DNA from: Catenuloplanes indicus
GTDB lineage: Bacteria; Actinomycetota; Actinomycetes; Mycobacteriales; Micromonosporaceae
NCBI RefSeq assembly: GCF_030813715.1
Contig: NZ_JAUSUZ010000001.1
Location: forward strand, 186,001 to 250,000
Direction of reading: 5' to 3'
DNA length: 64,000 bases
The position numbers and the translations under genes were made by a program. The notes beneath the pieces are model-generated. The model saw nothing but the letters and a program-made list of their open reading frames with translations, did no database searches and had not been told where the DNA came from. Within the stretch, counting starts at the first letter, position 1; each line of letters opens with the position of its first letter. This document shows, in pieces, positions 15,676 to 22,943 of this stretch.

Positions 15676-15703
15676 ATGCGGGATCGCGACGAGCCGGGCG
15701 CCG

Positions 15704-16393
15704 TCACGCCGCGATGATCGGGAACGCGGATCGGGCGGCCGTGTCGTCGAAGCCGGGGTGCAGTTCGTCGGTCACCGACACCACGCCCGCGACCTGGCGG
15801 GTCAGGCGGACCGCGATCTCGGCGGAGGAGACGCGGTCCATCGCGCCCGCCAGCGTCACCGCGCCGTCGTGCACGGTCGCGGTCACCGTGCCGGGCTCCA
15901 GCAGCAGCACCCGGCCGAGGACGTCCCGCTCGATCTCGGCGAGGATCTCCGCGTCGGCGCGCAGGTGCACCTTGAGCAGGTCGGATCGGGTGACGATGCC
16001 GAGAATGCGGCCCATCTCGTCGACCACGGGGAGCCGTTTGACCCGGTTCTCCGCCATTCGGCGCGCGGCCGTGACGATCGGCGTGCCCGGCAGCGCGGTG
16101 TGGGCGGGCGCGGTCATCAGGTCACTCGCGGTGCTCGCGCCCGCCTTCGCGCGGCTGCGCCGGTGCCGCGGGCTCTCGAACAGGCGCGGTTGCGGATCCT
16201 GGTCGGAGAACTCGACCTGGTGCAGCAGGTCGGTCTCGGAGACCACGCCGAGCACGCGCCCGACCTCGTCGACGACGGGGACGGCGCTCACCCGCCGGCG
16301 CATCAGAACATCAACGATCACACGGTACGGGGTGTCGGCGGTCACCGTCACGACGTCCTTCGTCATCACGTCGCCGACCTGCCACTGTGTCAT
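15704..16393 (-). CDS. CBS-pair protein with C-terminal BON domain
   Basis: Protein of 229 aa. Two CBS motifs (VGDVMTKDVVTV to LGVVSETDLL at 8-60, and ASDLMTAPAHT to LGIVTRSDLL at about 90-145) form one Bateman module; residues about 150-215 (EIERDVLGRVLLLEPGTVTATVHDG and ITRQ-type ends) match a BON domain. Bateman modules bind adenosine nucleotides; the BON domain may bind membranes or other proteins. Hrp1 (Rv2626c), a CBS protein, is a major DosR-regulon product but has no BON domain. The ATG at 16393 follows GGAGGTGGTCGAC. Boxes at 16443 and 16465 lie upstream. Confidence 0.87.
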   Translation of the reverse strand: MTQWQVGDVMTKDVVTVTADTPYRVIVDVLMRRRVSAVPVVDEVGRVLGVVSETDLLHQVEFSDQDPQPRLFESPRHRRSRAKAGASTASDLMTAPAHTALPGTPIVTAARRMAENRVKRLPVVDEMGRILGIVTRSDLLKVHLRADAEILAEIERDVLGRVLLLEPGTVTATVHDGAVTLAGAMDRVSSAEIAVRLTRQVAGVVSVTDELHPGFDDTAARSAFPIIAA

Positions 16394-16442
16394 GTCGACC
16401 ACCTCCGGTACGCCGACCGTAGGCCCGCCGGTGGCGGTGGGA

Positions 16443-16480
16443 CAGGGCCGGTCGGCCGTCCGGACCGGGTCGCTGGTCCC
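16443..16480 (-). promoter_or_regulatory. two DosR-like boxes upstream of the CBS-BON gene
   Basis: Minus-strand GGGACCAGCGACCCGG (16465-16480) and CGGCCGACCGGCCCTG (16443-16458); the nearer one ends 49 nt before the ATG at 16393. Confidence 0.5.
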
Positions 16481-16531
16481 GGACGGGCGTGGACGGCGCG
16501 TCGTCCTCCGCGCCGGCCGGTACCCGGCGGT

Positions 16532-16547
16532 GGGACCTTCGGCCCTG
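16532..16547 (+). promoter_or_regulatory. DosR-like box upstream of the USP-PPDK operon
   Basis: GGGACCTTCGGCCCTG, 65 nt before the ATG at 16613. Confidence 0.65.
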
Positions 16548-16612
16548 CCCCGGGCGTGCCCCGCGGCGGACGGTCGAATCGACGGACACCACTCGGTGTG
16601 CGCAGGGAGGCC

Positions 16613-17488
16613 ATGATGAGCCGCACCGACTACCTCACGCTCGGCTTCGACGACTCACCCGGCGCGCGTACGGCGCTGCGCTGGGCGCTGGACGAGGCCG
16701 GCCGCACCGGCGCGGTGCTGCGTCTGGCGTTCGTGCTGGACGCCCCCGCCGTGCCGGCGCTGATGCCGTACCCGATCGGCTGGCCCGACCAGGCCGCCAT
16801 GGACGTCGCGGTGGCCGTCCTGGACGGCGTGGCCGAGGCCGCGGCGCGCTCGCACCCCGGCGTGGCGATCACCCGGGCGGTGCTCAAGGGCGCGCCGGCG
16901 CGCGTGCTGGAGGACCTGTCCCGCACGTCCCGGCTGCTGGTACTGGGCAGCCACGGACACGGTGGCTTCACCGGCATGCTGCTCGGCTCGACCGGCGTCT
17001 CCGTGTCCGCGCACGCGCACTGCCCGGTCGTCGTGGTGCGCCGGGAGGCCGATCCGCGCGGCCAGGTCGCCGTCGGGCTGGACGGCTCGCCGGCGAGCCG
17101 GTCCGCGCTGCGGTTCGCGGTGCGGGCCGCGGTGTCGCGCGGTGTGCCGCTGCACGCCATCCGGGTCTGGGCGCCACCGGCACCGCTGTGGCAACCGCCC
17201 GGCTTCGACCCGGACGCGGTGCTGGCGGCCGAGCTGGCCGCGCTCGGCAAGGACCTCGCCGCGTACCCGGAACCGCAGATCACGGCCGAGGTGGTCGCCG
17301 GTCACCCGGCCGGTGTGCTCGTCAGCGCCGCTCGCCACGCCCAGCTCGTCGTGGTGGGCAGCCGCGGGCACGGCGGCTTCACCGGCATGCTGCTCGGCTC
17401 GGTCAGCCAGCACCTGCTGCACCACGCGCCCTGCCCGGTGGCGGTGGTGCGCGAACCAGCACCGTCCACACCTGACGTCGACCACTGA
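16613..17488 (+). CDS. universal stress protein, tandem domains
   Basis: Protein of 291 aa with two intact Usp domains; both carry the canonical ATP signature (LGSHGHGGFTGMLLGSTG near 120 and VGSRGHGGFTGMLLGSVS near 260). LTLGFDDSPGARTALRWALD and QVAVGLDGSPASRSALRFAV open the two halves. Two adjacent ATGs (16613, 16616) share the site GGGAGGCC. It is 18 nt upstream of the PPDK gene on the same strand, so one promoter with the box at 16532 may drive both. Confidence 0.92.
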   Translation: MMSRTDYLTLGFDDSPGARTALRWALDEAGRTGAVLRLAFVLDAPAVPALMPYPIGWPDQAAMDVAVAVLDGVAEAAARSHPGVAITRAVLKGAPARVLEDLSRTSRLLVLGSHGHGGFTGMLLGSTGVSVSAHAHCPVVVVRREADPRGQVAVGLDGSPASRSALRFAVRAAVSRGVPLHAIRVWAPPAPLWQPPGFDPDAVLAAELAALGKDLAAYPEPQITAEVVAGHPAGVLVSAARHAQLVVVGSRGHGGFTGMLLGSVSQHLLHHAPCPVAVVREPAPSTPDVDH

Positions 17489-17506
17489 GACCCGGAGGTG
17501 CCTGCC

Positions 17507-20158
17507 ATGTCGACGTACGTGCACGATTTCCTCGACGGCAACCGCGACGCCGCGGACCTGCTCGGCGGCAAGGGCGCCAACCTGGCGGAGATGACCCGCC
17601 TCGGCCTGCCGGTCCCGCCCGGCTTCACCATCACCACCGATGCCTGCCGCGTCTATCTGAAGACCGGTGCCGCGCCGGTGGAACTCATGCGCGAGGTGGA
17701 GGACCACCTGCGCGGGGTGGAGGCGCGGATGGACCGGCGGCTGGGTGACCCGGGCCATCCGTTGCTGCTGTCCGTCCGGTCCGGCGGCCGTTTCTCCATG
17801 CCCGGGATGATGGACACGGTGCTCGACATCGGGCTGAACGACCGTACCGTCGAAGGGCTGGCCACGATCTCCGGCGACGCCCGGTTCGCGTGGGACTCGT
17901 ACCGGCGGCTGATCCAGATGTTCGGGCACACCGTCTTCGACATCCCCGGTGCCGCGTTCGACGAGGTCTTCACGGCCGCCGGCGCGGAGGACCTGGACGC
18001 GGACGCGCTGCGCGGCGTGGTCGCCGCCTACAAGGAGATCTTCCATCGGCACACCGGACGGGAGTTCCCGCAGGCACCGCACGAACAGGTGCACCTGGCC
18101 GTGCTCGCGGTGTTCCGGTCGTGGAACTCCGAGCGGGCGCGGGTCTACCGCCGCCAGGAGCACATCCCGGACGATCTGGGGACCGCGGTGAACGTGATGG
18201 CGATGGTCTTCGGCAACCGCGGTCCGGACTCCGGCACCGGCGTGGCGTTCACCCGCGACCCGGCGACCGGCCGCCGCGGCGCGTACGGCGACTACCTGCC
18301 GAACGCGCAGGGCGAGGACGTCGTCGCCGGGGTGCGCAACACCGTACCGCTGGAGGCTCTGAAAGATCTTCAGCCCGCCTGTTACGAGCAGCTTGCCGCC
18401 AACATGGACGCGCTCGAGGAACACTACCGGGACCTGTGCGACATCGAGTTCACGATCGAGCGCGGCCGGTTGTGGATGCTGCAGACCCGGGTCGGCAAGC
18501 GCACACCCGAGGCCGCGTTCGTGATCGCCGCGCAACTCTGCGACGAAGGGCTCATCGACCTCGACGAGGCGCTGCGCCGCGTCTCCGGCGCGCAGCTGGC
18601 CCACCTGATGTTCCCCGCGTTCGACCCGGCCGCCACGCCGGAACCGCTGGCCACCGGCGTTGCCGCGTCCCCGGGCGCGGCCGTCGGCGCGATCGTCTTC
18701 GACTCCGCGGCGGCTGCCGCCGCGACGGAACCGGTGATCCTGGTACGCCGGGAGACGAACCCGGACGACCTGCCCGGCATGATCGCCGCCGTCGGCGTCC
18801 TCACCGGCCGGGGCGGCAAGACCTCGCACGCGGCCGTGGTCGCCCGCGGGATGGGCCGGCCCTGCGTGTGCGGCGCCGAGGACCTGGACATCGATCCGGA
18901 CGCCGGCACGCTGACCGCGCACGGCACGGTCCTGCATACCGGCGACGTGATATCCATCGACGGTACGACCGGGGAGATCTACCCGGGGCGGGTGCCGGTC
19001 CGGCCGTCCGCGCTGATGCGCCACCTCGGCGAGGCCACCGGGGAGAGTGACGACCCGGTCATCGCCGCGGTCGACCGGTTGCTCGCCCACGCCGACCGGG
19101 TCGCCCGGCTGGGCGTGCATGCGAACGCGGACACGCCCGAGGACGCGGCGCTGGCCCGCCGGCTGCGCGCCACCGGCGTCGGGCTGTGCCGCACCGAGCA
19201 CATGTTCCTCGGGGAGCGCCGCCCGCTGATCGAGCGGCTGATCCTGGCCGGTGACGACGACGCCGAGAGGGAGGCCGCGCTGGCGGCACTGCTGCCGCTG
19301 CAGCGCGCCGACTTCGCCGGGATCCTCGCCGCGATGGACGGGCTCCCGGTCACCATCCGGCTGCTCGACCCGCCGCTGCACGAGTTCCTGCCCGCGCTCG
19401 ACGAGCTCAGCGCCCGGGTGGCGCGCGCCGAGGCGCTCGGGACCGACCCCGGCCGGGACGCGCTGCTGCTGGCCGCGGTGCGCCGGCTGCACGAGCAGAA
19501 CCCGATGCTCGGGCTGCGCGGCGTCCGGCTCGGCCTGGTCGTGCCCGGCCTGTACGCCATGCAGGTCGAGGCGATCGCCCGCGCCGCCGCGGCCTGCCGC
19601 CGGGCCGGCGGCGACCCACGACCGGAGATCATGGTGCCGCTCGTCGGTGACGTGCGCGAACTCGCCGCCGTACGCCGCGAGGCGGAGGCGGTGATCGCCC
19701 GGGTCGAGGGCGCACCGGCGATCCTGCTCGGCACGATGATCGAGGTGCCGCGCGCGGCGCTGCTGGCCGGTGAGATCGCGGAGCAGGCCCGGTTCTTCTC
19801 GTTCGGCACCAACGACCTGACCCAGATGGGCTGGGGTTTCTCCCGCGACGACGTGGAGGGCGCGTTCTTCGGCCGCTACCTCGAACTGGGCGTCTTCACG
19901 ACGTCACCGTTCGAGACGATCGACGAGCGCGGCATCGGCCGGCTGATCCGGATCGCGGTCGACGAGGGCCGCCGTAGCCGGCCGGACCTGGTCGTCGGCG
20001 TGTGCGGCGAACACGGGGGAGACCCGGCCTCGGTGCGCTTCTTCCACGACGCCGGCCTGGACCACGTGTCCTGCTCGCCGTACCGGGTGCCGATCGCGCG
20101 TCTCGAGGCCGGCCGGGCCGTGGTGCTCGGCGTGGCCGCGGGATCGGACAGCCGGTGA
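17507..20158 (+). CDS. ppdK: pyruvate, phosphate dikinase
   Basis: Protein of 883 aa, the normal PPDK length. N-terminal ATP-grasp nucleotide-binding part (LLGGKGANLAEMTRLGLPVP, then RSGGRFSMPGMMDTVLDIGL), central swivelling phosphohistidine domain with GGKTSHAAVVARGMG (catalytic His near 441), and a C-terminal PEP/pyruvate barrel with TMIEVPRAAL, SFGTNDLTQ and the GVCGEHGG cysteine loop (near 833). PPDK interconverts pyruvate + ATP + Pi and PEP + AMP + PPi. In hypoxia it could save ATP by using PPi in glycolysis or feed gluconeogenesis; which direction runs is inference. Start ATG follows GGAGGTGCCTGCC. Co-operonic with the USP gene upstream; a terminator follows. Confidence 0.95.
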   Translation: MSTYVHDFLDGNRDAADLLGGKGANLAEMTRLGLPVPPGFTITTDACRVYLKTGAAPVELMREVEDHLRGVEARMDRRLGDPGHPLLLSVRSGGRFSMPGMMDTVLDIGLNDRTVEGLATISGDARFAWDSYRRLIQMFGHTVFDIPGAAFDEVFTAAGAEDLDADALRGVVAAYKEIFHRHTGREFPQAPHEQVHLAVLAVFRSWNSERARVYRRQEHIPDDLGTAVNVMAMVFGNRGPDSGTGVAFTRDPATGRRGAYGDYLPNAQGEDVVAGVRNTVPLEALKDLQPACYEQLAANMDALEEHYRDLCDIEFTIERGRLWMLQTRVGKRTPEAAFVIAAQLCDEGLIDLDEALRRVSGAQLAHLMFPAFDPAATPEPLATGVAASPGAAVGAIVFDSAAAAAATEPVILVRRETNPDDLPGMIAAVGVLTGRGGKTSHAAVVARGMGRPCVCGAEDLDIDPDAGTLTAHGTVLHTGDVISIDGTTGEIYPGRVPVRPSALMRHLGEATGESDDPVIAAVDRLLAHADRVARLGVHANADTPEDAALARRLRATGVGLCRTEHMFLGERRPLIERLILAGDDDAEREAALAALLPLQRADFAGILAAMDGLPVTIRLLDPPLHEFLPALDELSARVARAEALGTDPGRDALLLAAVRRLHEQNPMLGLRGVRLGLVVPGLYAMQVEAIARAAAACRRAGGDPRPEIMVPLVGDVRELAAVRREAEAVIARVEGAPAILLGTMIEVPRAALLAGEIAEQARFFSFGTNDLTQMGWGFSRDDVEGAFFGRYLELGVFTTSPFETIDERGIGRLIRIAVDEGRRSRPDLVVGVCGEHGGDPASVRFFHDAGLDHVSCSPYRVPIARLEAGRAVVLGVAAGSDSR

Positions 20159-20162
20159 GGCA

Positions 20163-20204
20163 CACGCCGGTGCGGGACCGGTGCCACGCTCCCGCACCGG
20201 CGTG
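20163..20204 (+). terminator. hairpin after ppdK
   Basis: Perfect 15-bp arms CACGCCGGTGCGGGA / TCCCGCACCGGCGTG with a 12-nt loop, 4 nt after the ppdK stop. Confidence 0.8.
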
Positions 20205-20242
20205 GCTCGCGATTGATCTTCGCAGGTCACCGCCGTGCAGCC

Positions 20243-20258
20243 GGGACTTCAGCCCCGG
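20243..20258 (+). promoter_or_regulatory. DosR-like box upstream of a USP gene
   Basis: GGGACTTCAGCCCCGG, 96 nt before the ATG at 20355; the GGGACTT half matches the mycobacterial box exactly. Confidence 0.55.
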
Positions 20259-20354
20259 CCGGCACCGTCGCCGGACGCCGAACCTGACTGTGCGGCGACC
20301 GGCGGCCGGACCCGGCCTGCCGAGTGCGCCGACCGTGGATAGTGAGGTGCTGTC

Positions 20355-21218
20355 ATGACCACCAGGACCATCGTCGTCGGGTACGACGGCTCACCCGGTG
20401 CCGACGCGGCCCGGATCTGGGCGCTGGACGAGGCCGAACGGTCCGGTGCGGCCGTCCGGCTCTGCTTCGCCCGTGAACGGGCCGGTCTGATGCCCGCGGC
20501 CCCGTTCGTGCCCGGCACGGCCGTACCGCCGGAGACGGAGATGGAGCACGCCGCCGCGGTGATGCTCGACGAAGCCCTGCGGGAGGCGGCCAAGACCCAC
20601 CCCGCGGTGTGCGTCAGCACGGCGGTGCGCCACTTCGGCGCCGGTGCCGCGCTGGTGGACGAGTCCCGGCAGGCCGAACTGCTGGTGATCGGTGCGCACG
20701 GCCACAGCAGGTTCACCCACCTCGTCCTGGGATCGGTGTCCATCCAGGTGTCCGCGCACGCGCACTGCCCGGTGGTCGTCGTGCGGGACGTCGTCGAACA
20801 CGCGGCGGCGACCGCACCGGTCGTCGCGGGCGTGGACGAGTCCGCGTGCGCACCGGCCGTGCTGGACTTCGCGTGCATCGCGGCCGAGGCGCGACGTGTC
20901 CCGCTGCGCGTCGTGCGGGCCTGCACCCCCGCGCACGCTACCTGGCTGCCCGCCTCGGACCTCGGCGAGCCCACGGAGGAGGACCGGAACCGGCTCGACG
21001 ACGCGCTTCGCGGGCACCGGCAGCGGTACCCGCAGGTGGCGGTGACCGCCACGATCCGGACCGGCAGTCCCGCGCGGGCACTGCTGGAGGCGGGCCGCTC
21101 CGCGCAGCTGATCGTGGTCGGCTCCCGGGGGCGCGGCGGGCTGAGCGGGGCGCTGCTCGGCTCCGTCAGCCAGCAGGTGCTGCACCACGCACCCTGCACC
21201 GTGGCCGTGGTCCGATAA
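20355..21218 (+). CDS. universal stress protein, tandem domains
   Basis: Protein of 287 aa, two Usp domains. The first signature is IGAHGHSRFTHLVLGSVS (near 115), the second VGSRGRGGLSGALLGSVS (near 255), both of G-x2-G-x9-G-S type. TIVVGYDGSPGADAARIWAL opens the protein. No clear ribosome site beyond GAGGTG 10 nt before the ATG. It stands alone between a terminator-flanked promoter and the DosR-like box of the next unit. Confidence 0.9.
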   Translation: MTTRTIVVGYDGSPGADAARIWALDEAERSGAAVRLCFARERAGLMPAAPFVPGTAVPPETEMEHAAAVMLDEALREAAKTHPAVCVSTAVRHFGAGAALVDESRQAELLVIGAHGHSRFTHLVLGSVSIQVSAHAHCPVVVVRDVVEHAAATAPVVAGVDESACAPAVLDFACIAAEARRVPLRVVRACTPAHATWLPASDLGEPTEEDRNRLDDALRGHRQRYPQVAVTATIRTGSPARALLEAGRSAQLIVVGSRGRGGLSGALLGSVSQQVLHHAPCTVAVVR

Positions 21219-21220
21219 CC

Positions 21221-21236
21221 GGGACCATCGGCCCTG
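21221..21236 (+). promoter_or_regulatory. DosR-like box of the split-barrel/USP unit
   Basis: GGGACCATCGGCCCTG, beginning 2 nt after the stop of the preceding USP gene and ending 56 nt before the small ORF at 21293. Confidence 0.7.
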
Positions 21237-21292
21237 TTCGATGAAAGGTGTCCGGCGCACGCTGGCGGTGACGAACGGACGAGGTGAGGGCC

Positions 21293-21379
21293 ATGACGCA
21301 CTCCTTCCTGATCACCGTCGGCGTGGCCGGGGCCGAGGGTGGCCGGCACGCACCGGGCCGGGCGGCCGGGCCGCGATGA
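21293..21379 (+). CDS. 28-aa ORF, possible relic of a USP N-terminus
   Basis: A tiny frame starting MTHSFLITVGVAGAEGG. It has a good site (GAGGTGAGGGCC), stands at the usual distance from a DosR-like box, and its TGA overlaps the next ATG (ATGA). The VGVAGAEGGRHA stretch resembles the V-G-V-D-G-S-x-G-G-R-x-A opening of a Usp domain, so it may be what remains after a deletion. It could still be translated and act as a coupling leader. Confidence 0.4.
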   Translation: MTHSFLITVGVAGAEGGRHAPGRAAGPR

Positions 21380-21840
21380 ACACCACATCGCTGGCGCCAC
21401 CCCGGCTGCTGTTGCACACGCCGCTGCTGCGCAGGCTGGTCGACGGCCGCGTGTGCGAGCTGACGTTCACCGGCCGCACCGGCATGCCGGTGCGCTACGT
21501 CAGCACCGGGACGGAGGTCCTGGTGAACGCGCGCGAGGCGGCCCGTGACCCGTGGTGGACCGCGTTCCGGTGCCCGGCCCCGGTGCACGTCTGGCTGGCC
21601 GGGGAGCGGCGGTACGGCCACGGCCGGGCCGTCTGCCACGGGCAGCCCGGCTGGGAACAGGCGCGGCTCGTCTACCAGCGGCGCTTCCCGCAACCGCCGG
21701 TCGCCGGCACCGACATCTTCGTCGTCATCACGCTGAACCACGCATCGAGTAGGAGGACGAACGATGGCACCGATGGAGATCGTCGTCGGGACCGACGGCT
21801 CGGCCGGAGGCGACCGCGCGGTACGCTGGGCCGCTCGTGA
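21376..21840 (+). CDS. deazaflavin-dependent nitroreductase-like (DDN) split-barrel protein
   Basis: Frame of 154 aa. Residues 1-120 (SPLLRR-type helix, LTFTGRTGMPVRYVST, DPWWTAFRCPAPVHVWLAG, QARLVYQRRFP, FVVITL) follow the pattern of DDN/F420-dependent split-barrel proteins, where L-T-x-x-G-R-x-T/M-G opens the barrel and P-x-V-x-V follows. The last 35 residues are Arg-rich and overlap the following USP gene by 77 nt in another frame, so the original stop seems lost. Translation is coupled to the 28-aa ORF. Substrate unknown; cofactor F420 is inferred from the family. Confidence 0.55.
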   Translation: MNTTSLAPPRLLLHTPLLRRLVDGRVCELTFTGRTGMPVRYVSTGTEVLVNAREAARDPWWTAFRCPAPVHVWLAGERRYGHGRAVCHGQPGWEQARLVYQRRFPQPPVAGTDIFVVITLNHASSRRTNDGTDGDRRRDRRLGRRRPRGTLGRS

Positions 21841-22648
21841 GGCCCGGCTGTCCGGACACCCCCTGCGGATCCTGACCACGGTGGACTGGAACTGGACCAG
21901 CGGCCGCTTCACCGGCGGGATCAGTCAACGCCAGCTGGCCGAGGAGGCCGCGGCGACGGTCCTGGCCGACGCGCGCCTCTCCGCCCGCGGTGTCGCGCCG
22001 GATGTCGTCACACGCTGCGAAGCGGCGGTCGGCGGTCCGGCGTCGGTGCTCATCACGGCCGCGCGGCAGGCCGTCATGCTGGTGGTCGGCAGCCGGGGCC
22101 GCGGCGGGTTCGCCAGCCTGCTGCTCGGCTCCGTCGGCCAGCAGGCGGCCATGCACGCGCCGTGCCCGGTCACGGTCGTCCGTGGCAACGCCGACATGCG
22201 CGCCGGGCCGGTCACGGTGGGCGTGGACCACGGGCCGGCCGTGGCGGACACACTGGCGACCGCGTTCGGACTGGCGGCCGAGCGGCACGCGGCGCTGTGC
22301 GTCATTCACGCGTACCTCGAGCCCGGCACGATGCGCGGCACGACCGTACCCCCGTTGATCTTCGATCCGGAGCGCATCCGGCGCGACGCGCTCGCCGCGC
22401 TGGAGCGGGAGATCACGCCGTGGCGGGAGAAGTTCCCCGGCGTCCCGGTCGAGGCGCGCGTGGTCGCCGGCGACGTCCGGCCCGTGCTGACCGAGGCGTC
22501 CGCCACCGCGCAGCTGCTGGTCGTCGGCGGCCGGCCCGGTGTGGCCGGTGCGGTGCTCGGTTCGGTGACGCTGCGCCTGCTGCACCACGCCGACTGCCCG
22601 GTCGTCGTGGCCCACGCACAGGGGTTCGAGACCGCCCGGGGCTCCTAG
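21764..22648 (+). CDS. universal stress protein, tandem domains
   Basis: Protein of 294 aa. First domain EIVVGTDGSAGGDRAVRWAA with intact signature VGSRGRGGFASLLLGSVG (near 110); in the second the signature is shortened (VGGRPGVAGAVLGSV), so only the first half is likely to bind ATP. The EWNWTSGRF-like stretch (WNWTSGRFTGG) after the first strands is shared with the broken USP at 10607 (WNWAGARFGG), pointing to a recent common ancestor. Site AGGAGGACGA before ATG. Last gene of the stress island. Confidence 0.9.
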   Translation: MAPMEIVVGTDGSAGGDRAVRWAAREARLSGHPLRILTTVDWNWTSGRFTGGISQRQLAEEAAATVLADARLSARGVAPDVVTRCEAAVGGPASVLITAARQAVMLVVGSRGRGGFASLLLGSVGQQAAMHAPCPVTVVRGNADMRAGPVTVGVDHGPAVADTLATAFGLAAERHAALCVIHAYLEPGTMRGTTVPPLIFDPERIRRDALAALEREITPWREKFPGVPVEARVVAGDVRPVLTEASATAQLLVVGGRPGVAGAVLGSVTLRLLHHADCPVVVAHAQGFETARGS

Positions 22649-22943
22649 GTCCTGTATCGACGTGGATGGCCGGGCTGCGGCGAGGCCCCGGCGCCGTCTG
22701 GCCGCACGTCGCAAAAGCCCACATAAAACACCGGTACGAGGGCTTCCGCGCCGCGCACCCGGACGACACCTGGACCACGCCCTCGGCTCGCCGCGATCCA
22801 CCGAACACGCGCCGGCGCGGAGACCACCGCTGTCCGCCGGCGAGCACGGTGTGCGGCCGCGGGGTGTGGCGCAGGCGGTTTCGGTGGTGACGCGCGAATC
22901 GGGGGCACAGCCGTCGCCGGCGACCGTCGCTCCCGGCGCTCGA
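22649..22943. other. non-coding boundary of the stress island
   Basis: Nearly 300 nt between the last USP gene and the convergent ABC permease. I see no gene, strong hairpin or box here; frames that cross it are interrupted or Arg/Pro-rich. Confidence 0.5.

Noticed and set aside
14540-16612. Very long plus-strand frame running into the USP gene at 16613
   Set aside because: It crosses the Acg-like and CBS genes in the wrong frame or strand, is Arg/Gly/Pro-rich, and has no homology before the USP start.
16655-19492. 945-aa minus-strand frame
   Set aside because: Antisense to the USP and PPDK genes, whose frames have clear motifs.
22680-22740. Shared CCCATAAAAC-like pattern with 37320 as a repeat element
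   Set aside because: The match is short and degenerate, with no extended alignment.
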